Shown here piece by piece: positions 1 to 6,666 of a DNA stretch of 10,345 bases. The position numbers and the translations under genes are program-made. Positions within the stretch are counted from its first letter, which is position 1. Each line of letters begins with the position of its first letter. This stretch comes from Bacillota bacterium. Its GTDB lineage: Bacteria > Bacillota > Clostridia > Acetivibrionales > DTU013. The DNA is taken from NCBI GenBank assembly GCA_023411645.1, contig JAEYON010000067.1, forward strand, positions 1-10,345. The letters run 5' to 3'. The notes beneath the pieces were generated by a model. That model was not told where the DNA came from. It ran no database searches and worked only from the letters and a program-made list of their open reading frames with translations.

Positions 1-2
1 AC

Positions 3-61
3 CTCCTTTTGATATTCATGTTGCAGTTAGCAGACCGCAACACTCATTATATCAAAAGGAG
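3..61. repeat. 13-bp perfect inverted repeat enclosing a second hairpin
   Basis: Positions 3-15 (CTCCTTTTGATAT) are an exact inverted match to 49-61. Inside them, 19-27 and 34-42 form a 9-bp stem with one G-U pair when read as minus-strand RNA, with a six-base loop. The left arm read on the minus strand is AAAAGGAGGT (1-10), an ideal Shine-Dalgarno sequence, and a minus-strand TATAAT lies at 46-51 without a clear -35 box. Read on the plus strand, the first bases ACCTCCTTTT resemble the 3' tail of 16S rRNA. Which reading is right depends on sequence left of the window. The structure is certain; its role is not. Confidence 0.6.
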
Positions 62-90
62 TTTTATTACTCACCGCTAAAGCTTTCCGG

Positions 91-117
91 AACCCCGCGT
101 CTAACGCGGGGTTTTCT
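91..117 (+). terminator. Rho-independent terminator, plus strand
   Basis: A 10-bp perfect GC-rich stem (AACCCCGCGT, 91-100, pairing with 104-113) closes a 3-base loop, and the T-rich run TTTTCT starts at the stem end on the plus strand. The opposite strand has no T run after the stem, so this should end a rightward transcript entering from the left edge. A TAA at 78-80, in the frame that is open from position 3, sits 10 bases upstream. That fits a rightward gene ending here, but the tail is too short to identify. Confidence 0.6.
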
Positions 118-120
118 AAA

Positions 121-153
121 TACAAAAAAGCCGCTCACAAAAGTGAACGGCTT
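121..153 (-). terminator. Rho-independent terminator of the lepB operon
   Basis: Read on the minus strand, AAGCCGTTCAC (153-143) pairs with GTGAGCGGCTT (138-128) around a TTTT loop, with one G-U pair. The second arm runs straight into a T tract (CTTTTTTG). The G-U pair forms only in minus-strand RNA, which supports this orientation. It lies 158 bp beyond the lepB stop codon, with four short repeats in between, and is back to back with the plus-strand terminator at 91-117. Confidence 0.75.
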
Positions 154-176
154 ACTGATACTTTGGGAATCCATAC

Positions 177-282
177 GGGGACAGTTCTCAATTAAATGCA
201 TATGGGGACAGTTCTCAATTAAATCCATACGGGGACAGTTCTGCACTAGGCAGCGAAAATGGGGGCTTGGGACAGTTCTCAA
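177..282 (+). repeat. Cluster of four GGGGACAGTTCTC repeats
   Basis: Copies of GGGGACAGTTCTCAA lie at 177-191 and 204-218, a shortened copy at 231-242, and GGGACAGTTCTCAA at 269-282. The first three sit in a 27-bp unit (CCATAC or GCATAT, the core, then TTAAAT), so that part is a true tandem array. The cluster occupies the 3' untranslated region of lepB, between its stop codon and its terminator. The same core occurs near and inside ylbJ at the other end of the window. An open frame on the minus strand here is only a translation of the repeats. Confidence 0.85.
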
Positions 283-310
283 CTGAAGGATAAATCCTAG
301 GAATCGGTTT

Positions 311-916
311 TCAATGTAACGTACCTGCTTTATTTAGCGGCCAGAATCTGAAAACAGCCTTTCCCTCCACCTGACTGCGATCAATAAAACCGAAGGTCCT
401 GCTGTCCTTGCTGACCTCTCTGTTATCACCCAGTACAATATATTTACCCTCCGGAACAGTTACAGGGAAGGTGAATTCTCTCTGATTAGTCTTACCCTTT
501 GTATACGATTCCGGCAATTCTTCTCCATTGACATAAACCATGCCGTTTCGGATGTCAATTTTATCACCGGGAATACCGATCACCCTTTTCACAAGCCGGA
601 CATTTGTTTTCTGTTCAATCGGCTTCAGAATATCGGAAACATCCCTTAAGAACAGACGAACCCTAGCAACATAATTCTCCGGATATTCATCCTCAATAAA
701 AACGATGATATCCCCTCTTGAAGGGTCACCAAAAGCATAACTCAGCTTCTCCACAAACAGATGCTGCCCTTCCATCAGCGTATCCTGCATTGAGGTCTGC
801 CTTACCTGGGTCGTTGCAAACACCGCTGTATTGAGCAGCGCAACCAATATGAACGCAGTAGCGAACACAACGATCCATTCTATGATCTCTCGCAGTATCA
901 TTTTTCCCATTGCCAT
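311..916 (-). CDS. lepB: Signal peptidase I
   Basis: Type I signal peptidase, which cuts signal peptides from secreted proteins on the outer face of the membrane. The 201-residue product has one N-terminal membrane segment (about 11-34) and a short extracytoplasmic catalytic domain, as is usual in Firmicutes. The Ser nucleophile is S42 in TSMQDTL, the general-base Lys is K110 in KRVIGIPGD, and the GDN-R-DSR box lies at 163-173. The Pro common in the SM-PTL box is Asp here, which does not touch the catalytic Ser. The ATG at 916 is chosen over an upstream in-frame start at 982 because AGGGGTG precedes it by about 6 bases and the extra 22 residues have no family match. It is the last gene of the minus-strand block, 83 bp after the zinc-ribbon gene, and is followed by repeats and a terminator. 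Confidence 0.93.
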   Translation of the reverse strand: MAMGKMILREIIEWIVVFATAFILVALLNTAVFATTQVRQTSMQDTLMEGQHLFVEKLSYAFGDPSRGDIIVFIEDEYPENYVARVRLFLRDVSDILKPIEQKTNVRLVKRVIGIPGDKIDIRNGMVYVNGEELPESYTKGKTNQREFTFPVTVPEGKYIVLGDNREVSKDSRTFGFIDRSQVEGKAVFRFWPLNKAGTLH

Positions 917-999
917 GTCAACACCCCTGAATATTAGTTGAACATCAACAAAAAGGCAGGTCACCTGTTTCCAAGGACCCACCCTGTTATTGGTTCATC

Positions 1000-1485
1000 T
1001 CAGTTTTCCTGATCGTCTTCGTTATCCTCGTCGTCTTCACACTCTTCGCAGTCTTCACAATCACAGGACCATTCAATCTCAATTTCCTTATCGCAATGAG
1101 GGCAGAGTACTGAATCCTTTTTCATGAAAGCATCTGCTAAATTTACAGATTTTCCGCAGTGCGGGCAATCGAATTCAGCAATGATCCCCTCGTCCTCCTC
1201 GTCCTCATCGTCCTCATCACATTCTTCACAGTCGCAGTCACATTCGTCTTCTTCGTCCTCTTCATCATATAATAAACTTTCAACCTCAGCCAGATCCTCA
1301 TCCATTTCATCCACTTGCTCGATGAGTTCTTCCTGTATTTCCTCAATGTCTTCCACAGCCAACGCTACATCGTCCAATACATCAATGATCGCTTTGAGGA
1401 GCTTTCCCTCATTGGTAGTATCATTGATCTGCATTCCATCAGCCAGCCCCTTCAGATAAGACACTTTCTCTTTTAAATAATTCAT
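1000..1485 (-). CDS. CD1247-like acidic zinc-ribbon protein
   Basis: A 161-residue cytoplasmic protein of unknown function. Its N-terminus (MNYLKEKVSYLKGLADGM) matches my recollection of the clostridial CD1247 N-terminal domain family. Residues 1-72 look like a helical, coiled-coil-prone domain. Residues 74-99 are a run of Asp/Glu broken by Cys (82, 84, 86, 89). Residues 107-131 form a zinc ribbon with two CPHC knuckles, and the tail (140-161) is again acidic with Cys at 141, 143, 146 and 149. Twelve cysteines in all suggest metal binding beyond the one ribbon. The ATG at 1485 is preceded by GGAGG at good spacing; an upstream in-frame ATG would add 8 residues. It lies between efp and lepB on the same strand. 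A role in RNA or ribosome work is only a guess from context. Confidence 0.8.
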   Translation of the reverse strand: MNYLKEKVSYLKGLADGMQINDTTNEGKLLKAIIDVLDDVALAVEDIEEIQEELIEQVDEMDEDLAEVESLLYDEEDEEDECDCDCEECDEDDEDEEDEGIIAEFDCPHCGKSVNLADAFMKKDSVLCPHCDKEIEIEWSCDCEDCEECEDDEDNEDDQEN

Positions 1486-1583
1486 ATTTGCCTCCATTCT
1501 ATTGAACACATCGAACGTTTCGAACTTCTAATAATTATTCCCGTGGACAGACATGTTTATCCACCGAGCTGGGCATCCGAAGT

Positions 1584-2141
1584 TTATGCTCTCTCCAGAT
1601 ATTCTCCAGTTCTTGTGTCAATTCTGATTATGTCACCTTGATTAACAAACAAAGGAACCTTAACAACTGCACCTGTTTCAAGCGTAGCCGGTTTTGATGC
1701 ACCTGTGGCAGTATCACCCTTGAATCCGGGCTCTGTTTCTGTAACCTCCAGTTCAACAAATGTGGGCGGTTCTATTCCAAAAACATTTCCCTTGTGAGAA
1801 AGAATTTTTACAATCATATTTTCTTTTACAAACTTAAATAGATCACCGATAGTATCTTTGCTTATCGGAAGTTGTTCGTAAGTCTCAACATCCATAAAAT
1901 AGAACAGATCCCCATCATTGTACAGATACTGCATATCTTTTCTTTCAATATGTGCCTTTGGCATTTTGTCCGTTGGGTTGAATGTTCTCTCAACCGTAGC
2001 GCCGGTAATAATATTCTTCAGCCGCGTCCTGACGAATGCAGCACCTTTGCCAGGCTTGACATGCTGAAACTCCACTACCTGAAATATCTGGTTATCAAGT
2101 TCAAATGTTGCTCCGTTTCTAAAATCACCTGCTGTTATCAT
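1584..2141 (-). CDS. efp: Translation elongation factor P
   Basis: EF-P binds the ribosome between the P and E sites and relieves stalling at consecutive prolines. The product is 185 residues, the usual bacterial length. It starts MITAGDFRNG, has the exposed KPGKGAAF loop at 29-36 with Lys at 32 (the position modified in many bacteria), and the C-terminal GDIIRIDTRTGEYLERA typical of the family. The ATG at 2141 is preceded by GGAGGG; an upstream ATG would add 8 residues and would place that Shine-Dalgarno sequence inside the gene. The pepP-like gene lies 135 bp upstream on the same strand, a pairing common in Firmicutes. Promoter-like sequences in the gap suggest it can be transcribed independently of the genes before it. 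Confidence 0.97.
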   Translation of the reverse strand: MITAGDFRNGATFELDNQIFQVVEFQHVKPGKGAAFVRTRLKNIITGATVERTFNPTDKMPKAHIERKDMQYLYNDGDLFYFMDVETYEQLPISKDTIGDLFKFVKENMIVKILSHKGNVFGIEPPTFVELEVTETEPGFKGDTATGASKPATLETGAVVKVPLFVNQGDIIRIDTRTGEYLERA

Positions 2142-2218
2142 ATTAATGATCCCTCCGTTTATCAAAAATCAGTATCTAACTCATTTAGCCCGCAGTATTC
2201 AGATTAATTATTCACATA

Positions 2219-2264
2219 TTTATAGTACCTAGTTAATATTAAAGTAAAACACCCTGTATTTCAA
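2219..2264 (-). promoter_or_regulatory. Candidate promoter(s) for efp
   Basis: On the minus strand TTGAAA (2264-2259) is followed after exactly 17 bp by TAATAT (2241-2236). A second, stronger -10 hexamer, TATAAA (2224-2219), has TTTACT about 18 bp upstream. Either would give an efp transcript with a leader of roughly 70-90 bases. No terminator is visible after the upstream peptidase gene, so this would be an internal promoter of the longer operon. Confidence 0.5.
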
Positions 2265-2276
2265 GAAAAATTTTCT

Positions 2277-3356
2277 TTACAGTACAATCAATTCCTTGCT
2301 GGATCTTGTCAGGATGTTCGCATTATCGCCCCGGACAACCACTATATCCTCAATTCTAACGCCACCAAGATCAGGAATATAAATACCGGGTTCGACCGTG
2401 ACAACCATTCCGTCTTGTAATAACAGATCGCCTCGCATTGAAAGTGACGGTTCCTCATGAATTTCAAGTCCAACACCGTGGCCGAGTCCATGCCCAAACC
2501 TGCCGTCATATCCTGCCTGTGCGATGAATGCTCTTACAGTAGCATCCACTTCCCGTCCCGAAACGCCGCTGCGAACAGTTTCCAGCCCCAGCTTATTGGC
2601 CTTGAGCACAATTTGATATATTTTTTCCAGTTCCTTATCAGGCTTGCCAAGAAAAACTGTTCTTGTGATGTCAGAGCAATAACCCTGATGCAACGCTCCA
2701 AAATCCAATGTAATGATGTCGCCGTTTTCAATCTTCTTCTTTGATGCAACGCCGTGCGGCATGGATGCACGCTTTCCCGATGCAATAATTGTTTCAAATG
2801 AGGGGCCCGTTGCGCCAAGCCGTCTCATGTGGTGCTCCATTTCGGAAGCCAGATCTATTTCATACACTCCCGGCGTGATAAAAGGCAGAATATGTGTAAA
2901 AACCTGATCGGCAATATCAACTGCTTCTTTTATGCACTGGAGCTCCCATTCGTCTTTGACTCTGCGCAGCTCTTCCATTATCTGACCAAGAGGAACCATT
3001 TCCTCCACTTTCAGTTTTGAGGTATATTCGCTGTATTCAAAACAGGTCATATGATTGTCTTCAAATGCGAGTCTGCCAGTGCTTTCACTATCTGTCAGCC
3101 TGTTCAGTTCATCATAATAGCTACCGGTATATTGAACTATCTCAAAGTCCGGCGCCTGTGAAGCAGCTTGTTCCACATATCTGAAGTCCGTCAGCAGCAC
3201 TGCCCGCTGAGAGCTGACATAAATGATAGCTGATGTTCCCGTAAAACCGGATAGGTACATATAGTTTTCACGCTTTGTGATCAGAACCGCATCAATATTT
3301 CTCAGTTTCATTTTGGTGCGGAGATTTTCCAGTCTTTTATTAAATACGTCAGTCAA
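2277..3356 (-). CDS. pepP: Xaa-Pro aminopeptidase (M24B family)
   Basis: A metallopeptidase predicted to remove the N-terminal residue preceding proline. It has 359 residues: an N-terminal creatinase-like domain (about 1-130) and a C-terminal pita-bread domain. The five expected metal ligands are visible: D218 (TLDFG), D229 (CSDITRT), H293 (GLGHGVGLEIHE), E322 (VEPGIY) and E336 (VRIEDI). Histidines at 201 and 300 fit the catalytic positions. The start is TTG at 3356, supported by GAGGAG seven bases upstream and a good N-terminus. The length fits the short Firmicutes form rather than the longer enterobacterial PepP. It follows aroQ by 22 bp, so the two are probably co-transcribed, and precedes efp. 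Prolidase (dipeptidase) activity cannot be excluded from sequence. Confidence 0.93.
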   Translation of the reverse strand: MTDVFNKRLENLRTKMKLRNIDAVLITKRENYMYLSGFTGTSAIIYVSSQRAVLLTDFRYVEQAASQAPDFEIVQYTGSYYDELNRLTDSESTGRLAFEDNHMTCFEYSEYTSKLKVEEMVPLGQIMEELRRVKDEWELQCIKEAVDIADQVFTHILPFITPGVYEIDLASEMEHHMRRLGATGPSFETIIASGKRASMPHGVASKKKIENGDIITLDFGALHQGYCSDITRTVFLGKPDKELEKIYQIVLKANKLGLETVRSGVSGREVDATVRAFIAQAGYDGRFGHGLGHGVGLEIHEEPSLSMRGDLLLQDGMVVTVEPGIYIPDLGGVRIEDIVVVRGDNANILTRSSKELIVL

Positions 3357-3363
3357 TTAAATT

Positions 3364-3369
3364 CTCCTC
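3364..3369 (-). promoter_or_regulatory. Shine-Dalgarno deciding the TTG start of pepP
   Basis: GAGGAG on the minus strand, seven bases before the TTG at 3356. No ATG lies nearby at good spacing, so the TTG is the best start. Confidence 0.8.
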
Positions 3370-3378
3370 TTACATGGA

Positions 3379-3816
3379 TCATCCCAACAATGCTGCCGCC
3401 GCTCTAAGAGCCACCAAATAGCTGTTCGCTCCAAACCCGCTGATTTGTCCGGTACAAACTGGAGCGATCACTGAGTTGGATCTGAACTCTTCTCGTGCGT
3501 GTATATTGGACAGATGCACTTCAATACATGGCAGCTCAACGGCTTTAATAGCATCCCTGATTGCTATACTGTAATGTGTGTAAGCTCCAGGGTTGATGAT
3601 GATTAGATGATATCTGCCCCGTGCTTCATGTATTTTGTCTATTAATTCACCCTCATGATTGGACTGTACGAAATCAGCATCCACTCCAAGTACTTTGGCT
3701 TCCTCTATAACTGCCTCTGCTATTTCAGAAAGAGTTGCAGTTCCGTAAACATCCTTCTCACGCGTCCCAAGCAGGTTGAGATTGGGTCCGTTTATGACGA
3801 TGATCCTTTTACCCAT
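3379..3816 (-). CDS. aroQ: 3-dehydroquinate dehydratase, type II
   Basis: Converts 3-dehydroquinate to 3-dehydroshikimate, the third step of the shikimate pathway. The 145-residue length is normal for the dodecameric type II enzyme. The N-terminal NGPNLNLLGTRE motif (9-20) leads to the catalytic Tyr24 in VYG. QSNHEGELID (51-60) and INPGAYTHYSIAIRD (74-88) are the other signature blocks, and the catalytic His is H101 in EVHLSN. The ATG at 3816 is preceded by AAGGGG at about 9 bases; an upstream in-frame start would add 11 residues with no family match. It sits 41 bp after the ComFB-like gene and 22 bp before pepP, in the same operon as aroE although not adjacent to it. Confidence 0.96.
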   Translation of the reverse strand: MGKRIIVINGPNLNLLGTREKDVYGTATLSEIAEAVIEEAKVLGVDADFVQSNHEGELIDKIHEARGRYHLIIINPGAYTHYSIAIRDAIKAVELPCIEVHLSNIHAREEFRSNSVIAPVCTGQISGFGANSYLVALRAAAALLG

Positions 3817-3857
3817 ATATTCATTATCCCCTTCAATAATTGCCAACATACTATCTG

Positions 3858-4127
3858 CTACTCATTATGCCTTGGTTTCCTCTTTACGAGAACAGCAGCC
3901 TTGGTAATAGCAGCAACTACATCGACCTCAAACTGCTGTCCAAGTGTGTTGATCTTGGAATAAAGCTCCCCTTTTTCCGTAACAATGTACTTGGGCGGCA
4001 AATCATTGAGAGCGATTGCCGCAATATCCAGCAGACACTTGTCACATGTGCACATGTTGATGTCACTGAGAATTTCTTTCATCTGGCCAAATACGATTTC
4101 CTCCATATAGTTTTTAATCTGCGCCAT
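3858..4127 (-). CDS. ComFB-like small cysteine-motif protein
   Basis: An 89-residue soluble protein. NYMEEIVFGQMKEIL (6-20), the compact CTCDKC (26-31) and LNDLPPKYIVTEKGELYSKI (40-59) match what I know of the late-competence ComFB family, which is common in Clostridia and cyanobacteria. ComFB of Bacillus has no firmly established biochemical role. Cyanobacterial relatives are reported to bind cyclic dinucleotides, which I would not transfer here without tests. The ATG at 4127 has an excellent AGGGGGGAT Shine-Dalgarno sequence. It lies 36 bp after the prepilin peptidase gene, a competence and pilus neighbour that fits the family name. The three close cysteines suggest metal or redox chemistry. 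Confidence 0.8.
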   Translation of the reverse strand: MAQIKNYMEEIVFGQMKEILSDINMCTCDKCLLDIAAIALNDLPPKYIVTEKGELYSKINTLGQQFEVDVVAAITKAAVLVKRKPRHNE

Positions 4128-4163
4128 ATAATATCCCCCCTGGCAATAATATTTTGATTTTAG

Positions 4164-4955
4164 TTACCTTCCTAAATACCAGTATAACAGATCCCACCCC
4201 CACATGATGGTAGTGAAGGTTCCAGCAACAATAAAGGGGCCAAACGCAACAGTATCCTTCCTCTTTTTAATACCTGTCAGCATCAGCAGCAGAGAAAGCA
4301 CTCCGCCTAGTATTACTGAAATAAACAGTGCAATGAGACATAGCCTCCAGCCCAAAAACATTCCAACAGGAGCCATAAGCTTTACATCTCCCATCCCCAT
4401 CGCATCATCAGTCTTGTATAGTAATGAACCCACTATTGCTACAATCAATAAAAATGCCGATCCGGGAAGCAAACCTGCCAAAGGCGTCCACCATTTTGTA
4501 TCTGCGAACACCTCTGGCATGGGACGTATGCAATTATAAACAAATACTGCGAAGCCTCCCGCCAGCCCAGCTAAGACAAGGCCATTGGGTATAATTCTGT
4601 GATCAATATCTATAAAAAATATTGCAATCAGAATCGCCATTAAATAAGCAAAGGCGAAGAAGGGTGCCGTTAATCCGAACTTATAGAATAAAGCAATAAA
4701 TATTACTGCTGTTATAAGCTCAACCAGCGGGTATCTCGCTGAGATCCGTTCAGCGCAATGCCTGCATTTACCGCCAAGAAGCACATAACTCAATACCGGG
4801 ATCAGGTCCTGCAGTGCAAGCCTGCTGCCGCACGATCTGCAGGCGGACGGAGGTGAAACAATTGATTTGCCCTGTGGTATCCGGTAAATAAGCACATTTA
4901 TAAAGGAGCCTATAACAAGTCCAAAAATAAAGATGATCACATATACTGCCGCCAT
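4164..4955 (-). CDS. Prepilin peptidase (A24 family, PilD/ComC type)
   Basis: An integral membrane aspartic protease that removes the leader of type IV prepilins or competence pseudopilins and often N-methylates the new end. The 263-residue protein has the cytoplasmic DiS_P_DiS region with paired cysteines (39, 42 and 64, 67 in CRSCG and CRHCA), followed by several membrane helices. The active-site elements are FIDIDHRIIPN (about 114-124) and GMGDVKLM, whose GxGD aspartate is D190. The start is either ATG at 4955 or TTG at 4961, two codons earlier; neither Shine-Dalgarno sequence is clearly better, and I chose the ATG. It lies 63 bp after aroE and 36 bp before the ComFB-like gene. No pilin gene is in the window, so its substrates must be encoded elsewhere. 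Confidence 0.93.
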   Translation of the reverse strand: MAAVYVIIFIFGLVIGSFINVLIYRIPQGKSIVSPPSACRSCGSRLALQDLIPVLSYVLLGGKCRHCAERISARYPLVELITAVIFIALFYKFGLTAPFFAFAYLMAILIAIFFIDIDHRIIPNGLVLAGLAGGFAVFVYNCIRPMPEVFADTKWWTPLAGLLPGSAFLLIVAIVGSLLYKTDDAMGMGDVKLMAPVGMFLGWRLCLIALFISVILGGVLSLLLMLTGIKKRKDTVAFGPFIVAGTFTTIMWGWDLLYWYLGR

Positions 4956-5018
4956 ACCCAACCTGACCCTTCAAAACCATTTTCCGCACTTATTCTCCAT
5001 GTAGGACTAAAAATCCTC

Positions 5019-6050
5019 TTATCCCTGCAAATATTTTAAGAAGGACGCAGATAGATTGCCAAGCTCTTTTTCAGGTATGTTGGTTCCCATCCAGGTCTCA
5101 AAGGCGTTGACGCCCTGATAAAACAACATCCCTGCTCCATTTACAGCAAGGCAGCCTTTGCGTCTGGCCAGCGCCATAAGCTTTGTTTCTGCCGGGCTAT
5201 AAATAACATCATAAATGATCTGCTGCCGTCTGAAAGGAAAATCGTCATCAACCGGACATGTGTCTGTATTTGGATGCATTCCGACCGAGGTCGCATTAAC
5301 AATGATATCGCACTGCATAAGGGCTTTTATGGCCTCAGGCGACCCCGCTTTGGAAGCAGAAATTGCAGGTATGTGCTTAAGCGACCACGCTTTCGAAGCA
5401 GAAAGCGCCGGATGGTCTTCAAATCCTGCTGTGCTGTCTACAGATGCAGTATTGGGACAACCACTGATGCTTGCAGCTTCTAAAATATTGCCACCGGTTA
5501 CTGCTTTTGATGACTCACGGATAATCCCATATATTCTTTCGGCAAGCTCGATGGCACTTGACTCTGTCCTGTTGATGATGGAAATTTTACTGGCGCCCTC
5601 CAGCGCTATTTTGATAGCTAATGTCCGGGCAGTGCCACCAGCGCCAAGCACGCAAACCGAGGCTCCTTTGAAATTAGTCCCAGTTTCTTCAAGAAACGCG
5701 CGCAGAAAGCCTTCTCCATCGGTATTGGTTCCAAGGAGTCTGTCCCCTTCTATTTTAACAGTGTTGACTGCCTCAAGCAGCGCGGCCTCTTCGCTGATCT
5801 CATCCAGAAACTCTAGTATAGCGCCTTTATATGGAATGGTGACATTAAAACCAATAAAGCCGGCAGCCCTTAATCCATTCACCGCATCTTTAAGCCTGCC
5901 CTCCGGTACTTTTATCGGAAGATATATTCCGTTACATCCAGTCAGTGAAAAAATGCTATTATGAAGAATTGGTGAAATAGTATGTTCCACTGGGTTTCCA
6001 ATCAATCCTGTTAACTTTGTCAACCCATTAACCCTCAAATCTAAAAGCAC
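5019..6050 (-). CDS. aroE: Shikimate dehydrogenase with an internal insertion
   Basis: NADPH-dependent reduction of 3-dehydroshikimate to shikimate. The substrate domain has NPVEHTISPILHN (19-31), catalytic K75 in NVTIPYKGA and D111 in NTDGEGF. The cofactor domain has GAGGTAR (136-142) and INRT (159-162), followed by NATSVGMHP (252-260) and the closing NGAGMLFYQGVNAFE block. At 343 residues it is about 60 longer than usual. The excess lies between the NRT helix (ending about 178) and the CDIIVNAT strand (247) and contains 14-residue tandem repeats. All catalytic blocks are intact on both sides, so it is probably active. The start is GTG at 6050 with AAGGAAGG seven bases upstream. It follows yqeG by 19 bp, a neighbourhood known from Bacillus. 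Confidence 0.95.
   Translation of the reverse strand: MLLDLRVNGLTKLTGLIGNPVEHTISPILHNSIFSLTGCNGIYLPIKVPEGRLKDAVNGLRAAGFIGFNVTIPYKGAILEFLDEISEEAALLEAVNTVKIEGDRLLGTNTDGEGFLRAFLEETGTNFKGASVCVLGAGGTARTLAIKIALEGASKISIINRTESSAIELAERIYGIIRESSKAVTGGNILEAASISGCPNTASVDSTAGFEDHPALSASKAWSLKHIPAISASKAGSPEAIKALMQCDIIVNATSVGMHPNTDTCPVDDDFPFRRQQIIYDVIYSPAETKLMALARRKGCLAVNGAGMLFYQGVNAFETWMGTNIPEKELGNLSASFLKYLQG
5339..5422 (-). repeat. 42-bp tandem repeat inside aroE
   Basis: Two 42-bp units (5339-5380 and 5381-5422) align without gaps and share long matching stretches such as GAAGCAGAAA and CGCTTT. They encode the related segments PALSASKAWSLKHI and PAISASKAGSPEAI. A more degenerate third copy may follow toward 5464. 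The period is 14 codons, so copy number can change without loss of frame. Confidence 0.75.
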
Positions 6051-6057
6051 AGATATA

Positions 6058-6065
6058 CCTTCCTT
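6058..6065 (-). promoter_or_regulatory. Shine-Dalgarno deciding the GTG start of aroE
   Basis: AAGGAAGG on the minus strand, seven bases before GTG at 6050. The family's conserved N-terminal strand (LTGLIGNP) begins about 12 residues later, consistent with this start. Confidence 0.7.
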
Positions 6066-6069
6066 ATCA

Positions 6070-6585
6070 TCACTTTATCCTATTTTCCCTTAACCAATTG
6101 GAATATTGCTTAAGAATGCGCTTTTCAAGTATCCTCTTAAACTGCACCAGTTTGCTTTCCCTTTGATCAATTGGCTTTACAAGGATCGTAAACATTCCGG
6201 CAAGATTTCCGCCGTATACATCAGTAAATATCTGGTCTCCAATAACAGCAATGTTTGAATTGCTCAGTCCCATCATGCTGCAAGCCTTTTTAAATGCGGC
6301 TGTACCTGGTTTCATAGCACGGTGGACTGCATAGAGCTGCAGCCTATTATTGAACCTGACAACACGCTTTCTTGAAGCGTTTGAAACAATACATACCTTA
6401 AAGCCCGCGGCTTTTATTGCTTCGACCCATTGGACCGCATTATCATCCGCTTCCGCAACATGGTTCGGTACAAGTGTATTGTCGATGTCGAGAATCAATC
6501 CTTTTATATTATTTTTCTTTAAAAGCTCTATGGTTATGTCCCTAATTCTTTCAACAGCTAGATTCGGATAGAAGATCTTTGACAT
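6070..6585 (-). CDS. yqeG: YqeG-type HAD phosphatase (IIIA)
   Basis: A 171-residue cytoplasmic HAD-superfamily phosphatase with no established substrate. All four HAD motifs are present: DIDNTL with nucleophile D33 and general acid D35, VSNAS with S68, the MKPG lysine K92, and GDQIFTDV with D117 and D122. There is no large cap domain, as expected for subclass III. Motif spacing and length fit the YqeG family, which commonly sits beside aroE and the yqeH GTPase in Firmicutes; no yqeH is seen here. The ATG at 6585 has AGGAGG five to six bases upstream. It is the first gene of the long minus-strand block, with a good promoter 40 bp upstream. Confidence 0.92.
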   Translation of the reverse strand: MSKIFYPNLAVERIRDITIELLKKNNIKGLILDIDNTLVPNHVAEADDNAVQWVEAIKAAGFKVCIVSNASRKRVVRFNNRLQLYAVHRAMKPGTAAFKKACSMMGLSNSNIAVIGDQIFTDVYGGNLAGMFTILVKPIDQRESKLVQFKRILEKRILKQYSNWLRENRIK

Positions 6586-6624
6586 CGTTGCCTCCTGATT
6601 TGTGGTTGAATACGCTTTTTAGCT

Positions 6625-6653
6625 ATCATAGCAAAAAACATGTCTGCTGGCAA
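6625..6653 (-). promoter_or_regulatory. Sigma-A-like promoter of the yqeG-aroE operon
   Basis: On the minus strand TTGCCA (6653-6648) and TATGAT (6630-6625) are separated by exactly 17 bp, and each hexamer matches the consensus at five of six positions. Transcription would start about 30 bases before the yqeG start codon. It lies in the 81-bp gap after the transducer gene, where I saw no convincing terminator, so some read-through from that gene is possible. Confidence 0.7.
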
Positions 6654-6666
6654 CGCTGTGCCTATC

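Noticed and set aside
67..282. A 71-codon minus-strand open frame with repeated ENCPRMD-like peptides
   Set aside because: It is the translation of the tandem DNA repeats and runs through both terminators; no ribosome site or family match.
177..282. Possible CRISPR array
   Set aside because: Repeat cores are about 15 bp with spacers of only 12 bp or so that are themselves repeated; no cas gene or typical 28-37 bp repeat.
1124..1459. A plus-strand open frame rich in serine
   Set aside because: It is the antisense shadow of the Asp/Glu codons of the zinc-ribbon gene; the real gene has a ribosome site and recognised domains.
1511..1564. Small inverted repeats (TCGAA-CGT-TTCGA and GTGGA/TCCAC) between efp and the zinc-ribbon gene
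   Set aside because: Stems of only five base pairs with no T run; too weak to call a terminator or operator.
5215..5964. A 249-codon plus-strand open frame opposite aroE
   Set aside because: Long but low in recognisable motifs, with no good start signal, and fully overlapped by an intact AroE.
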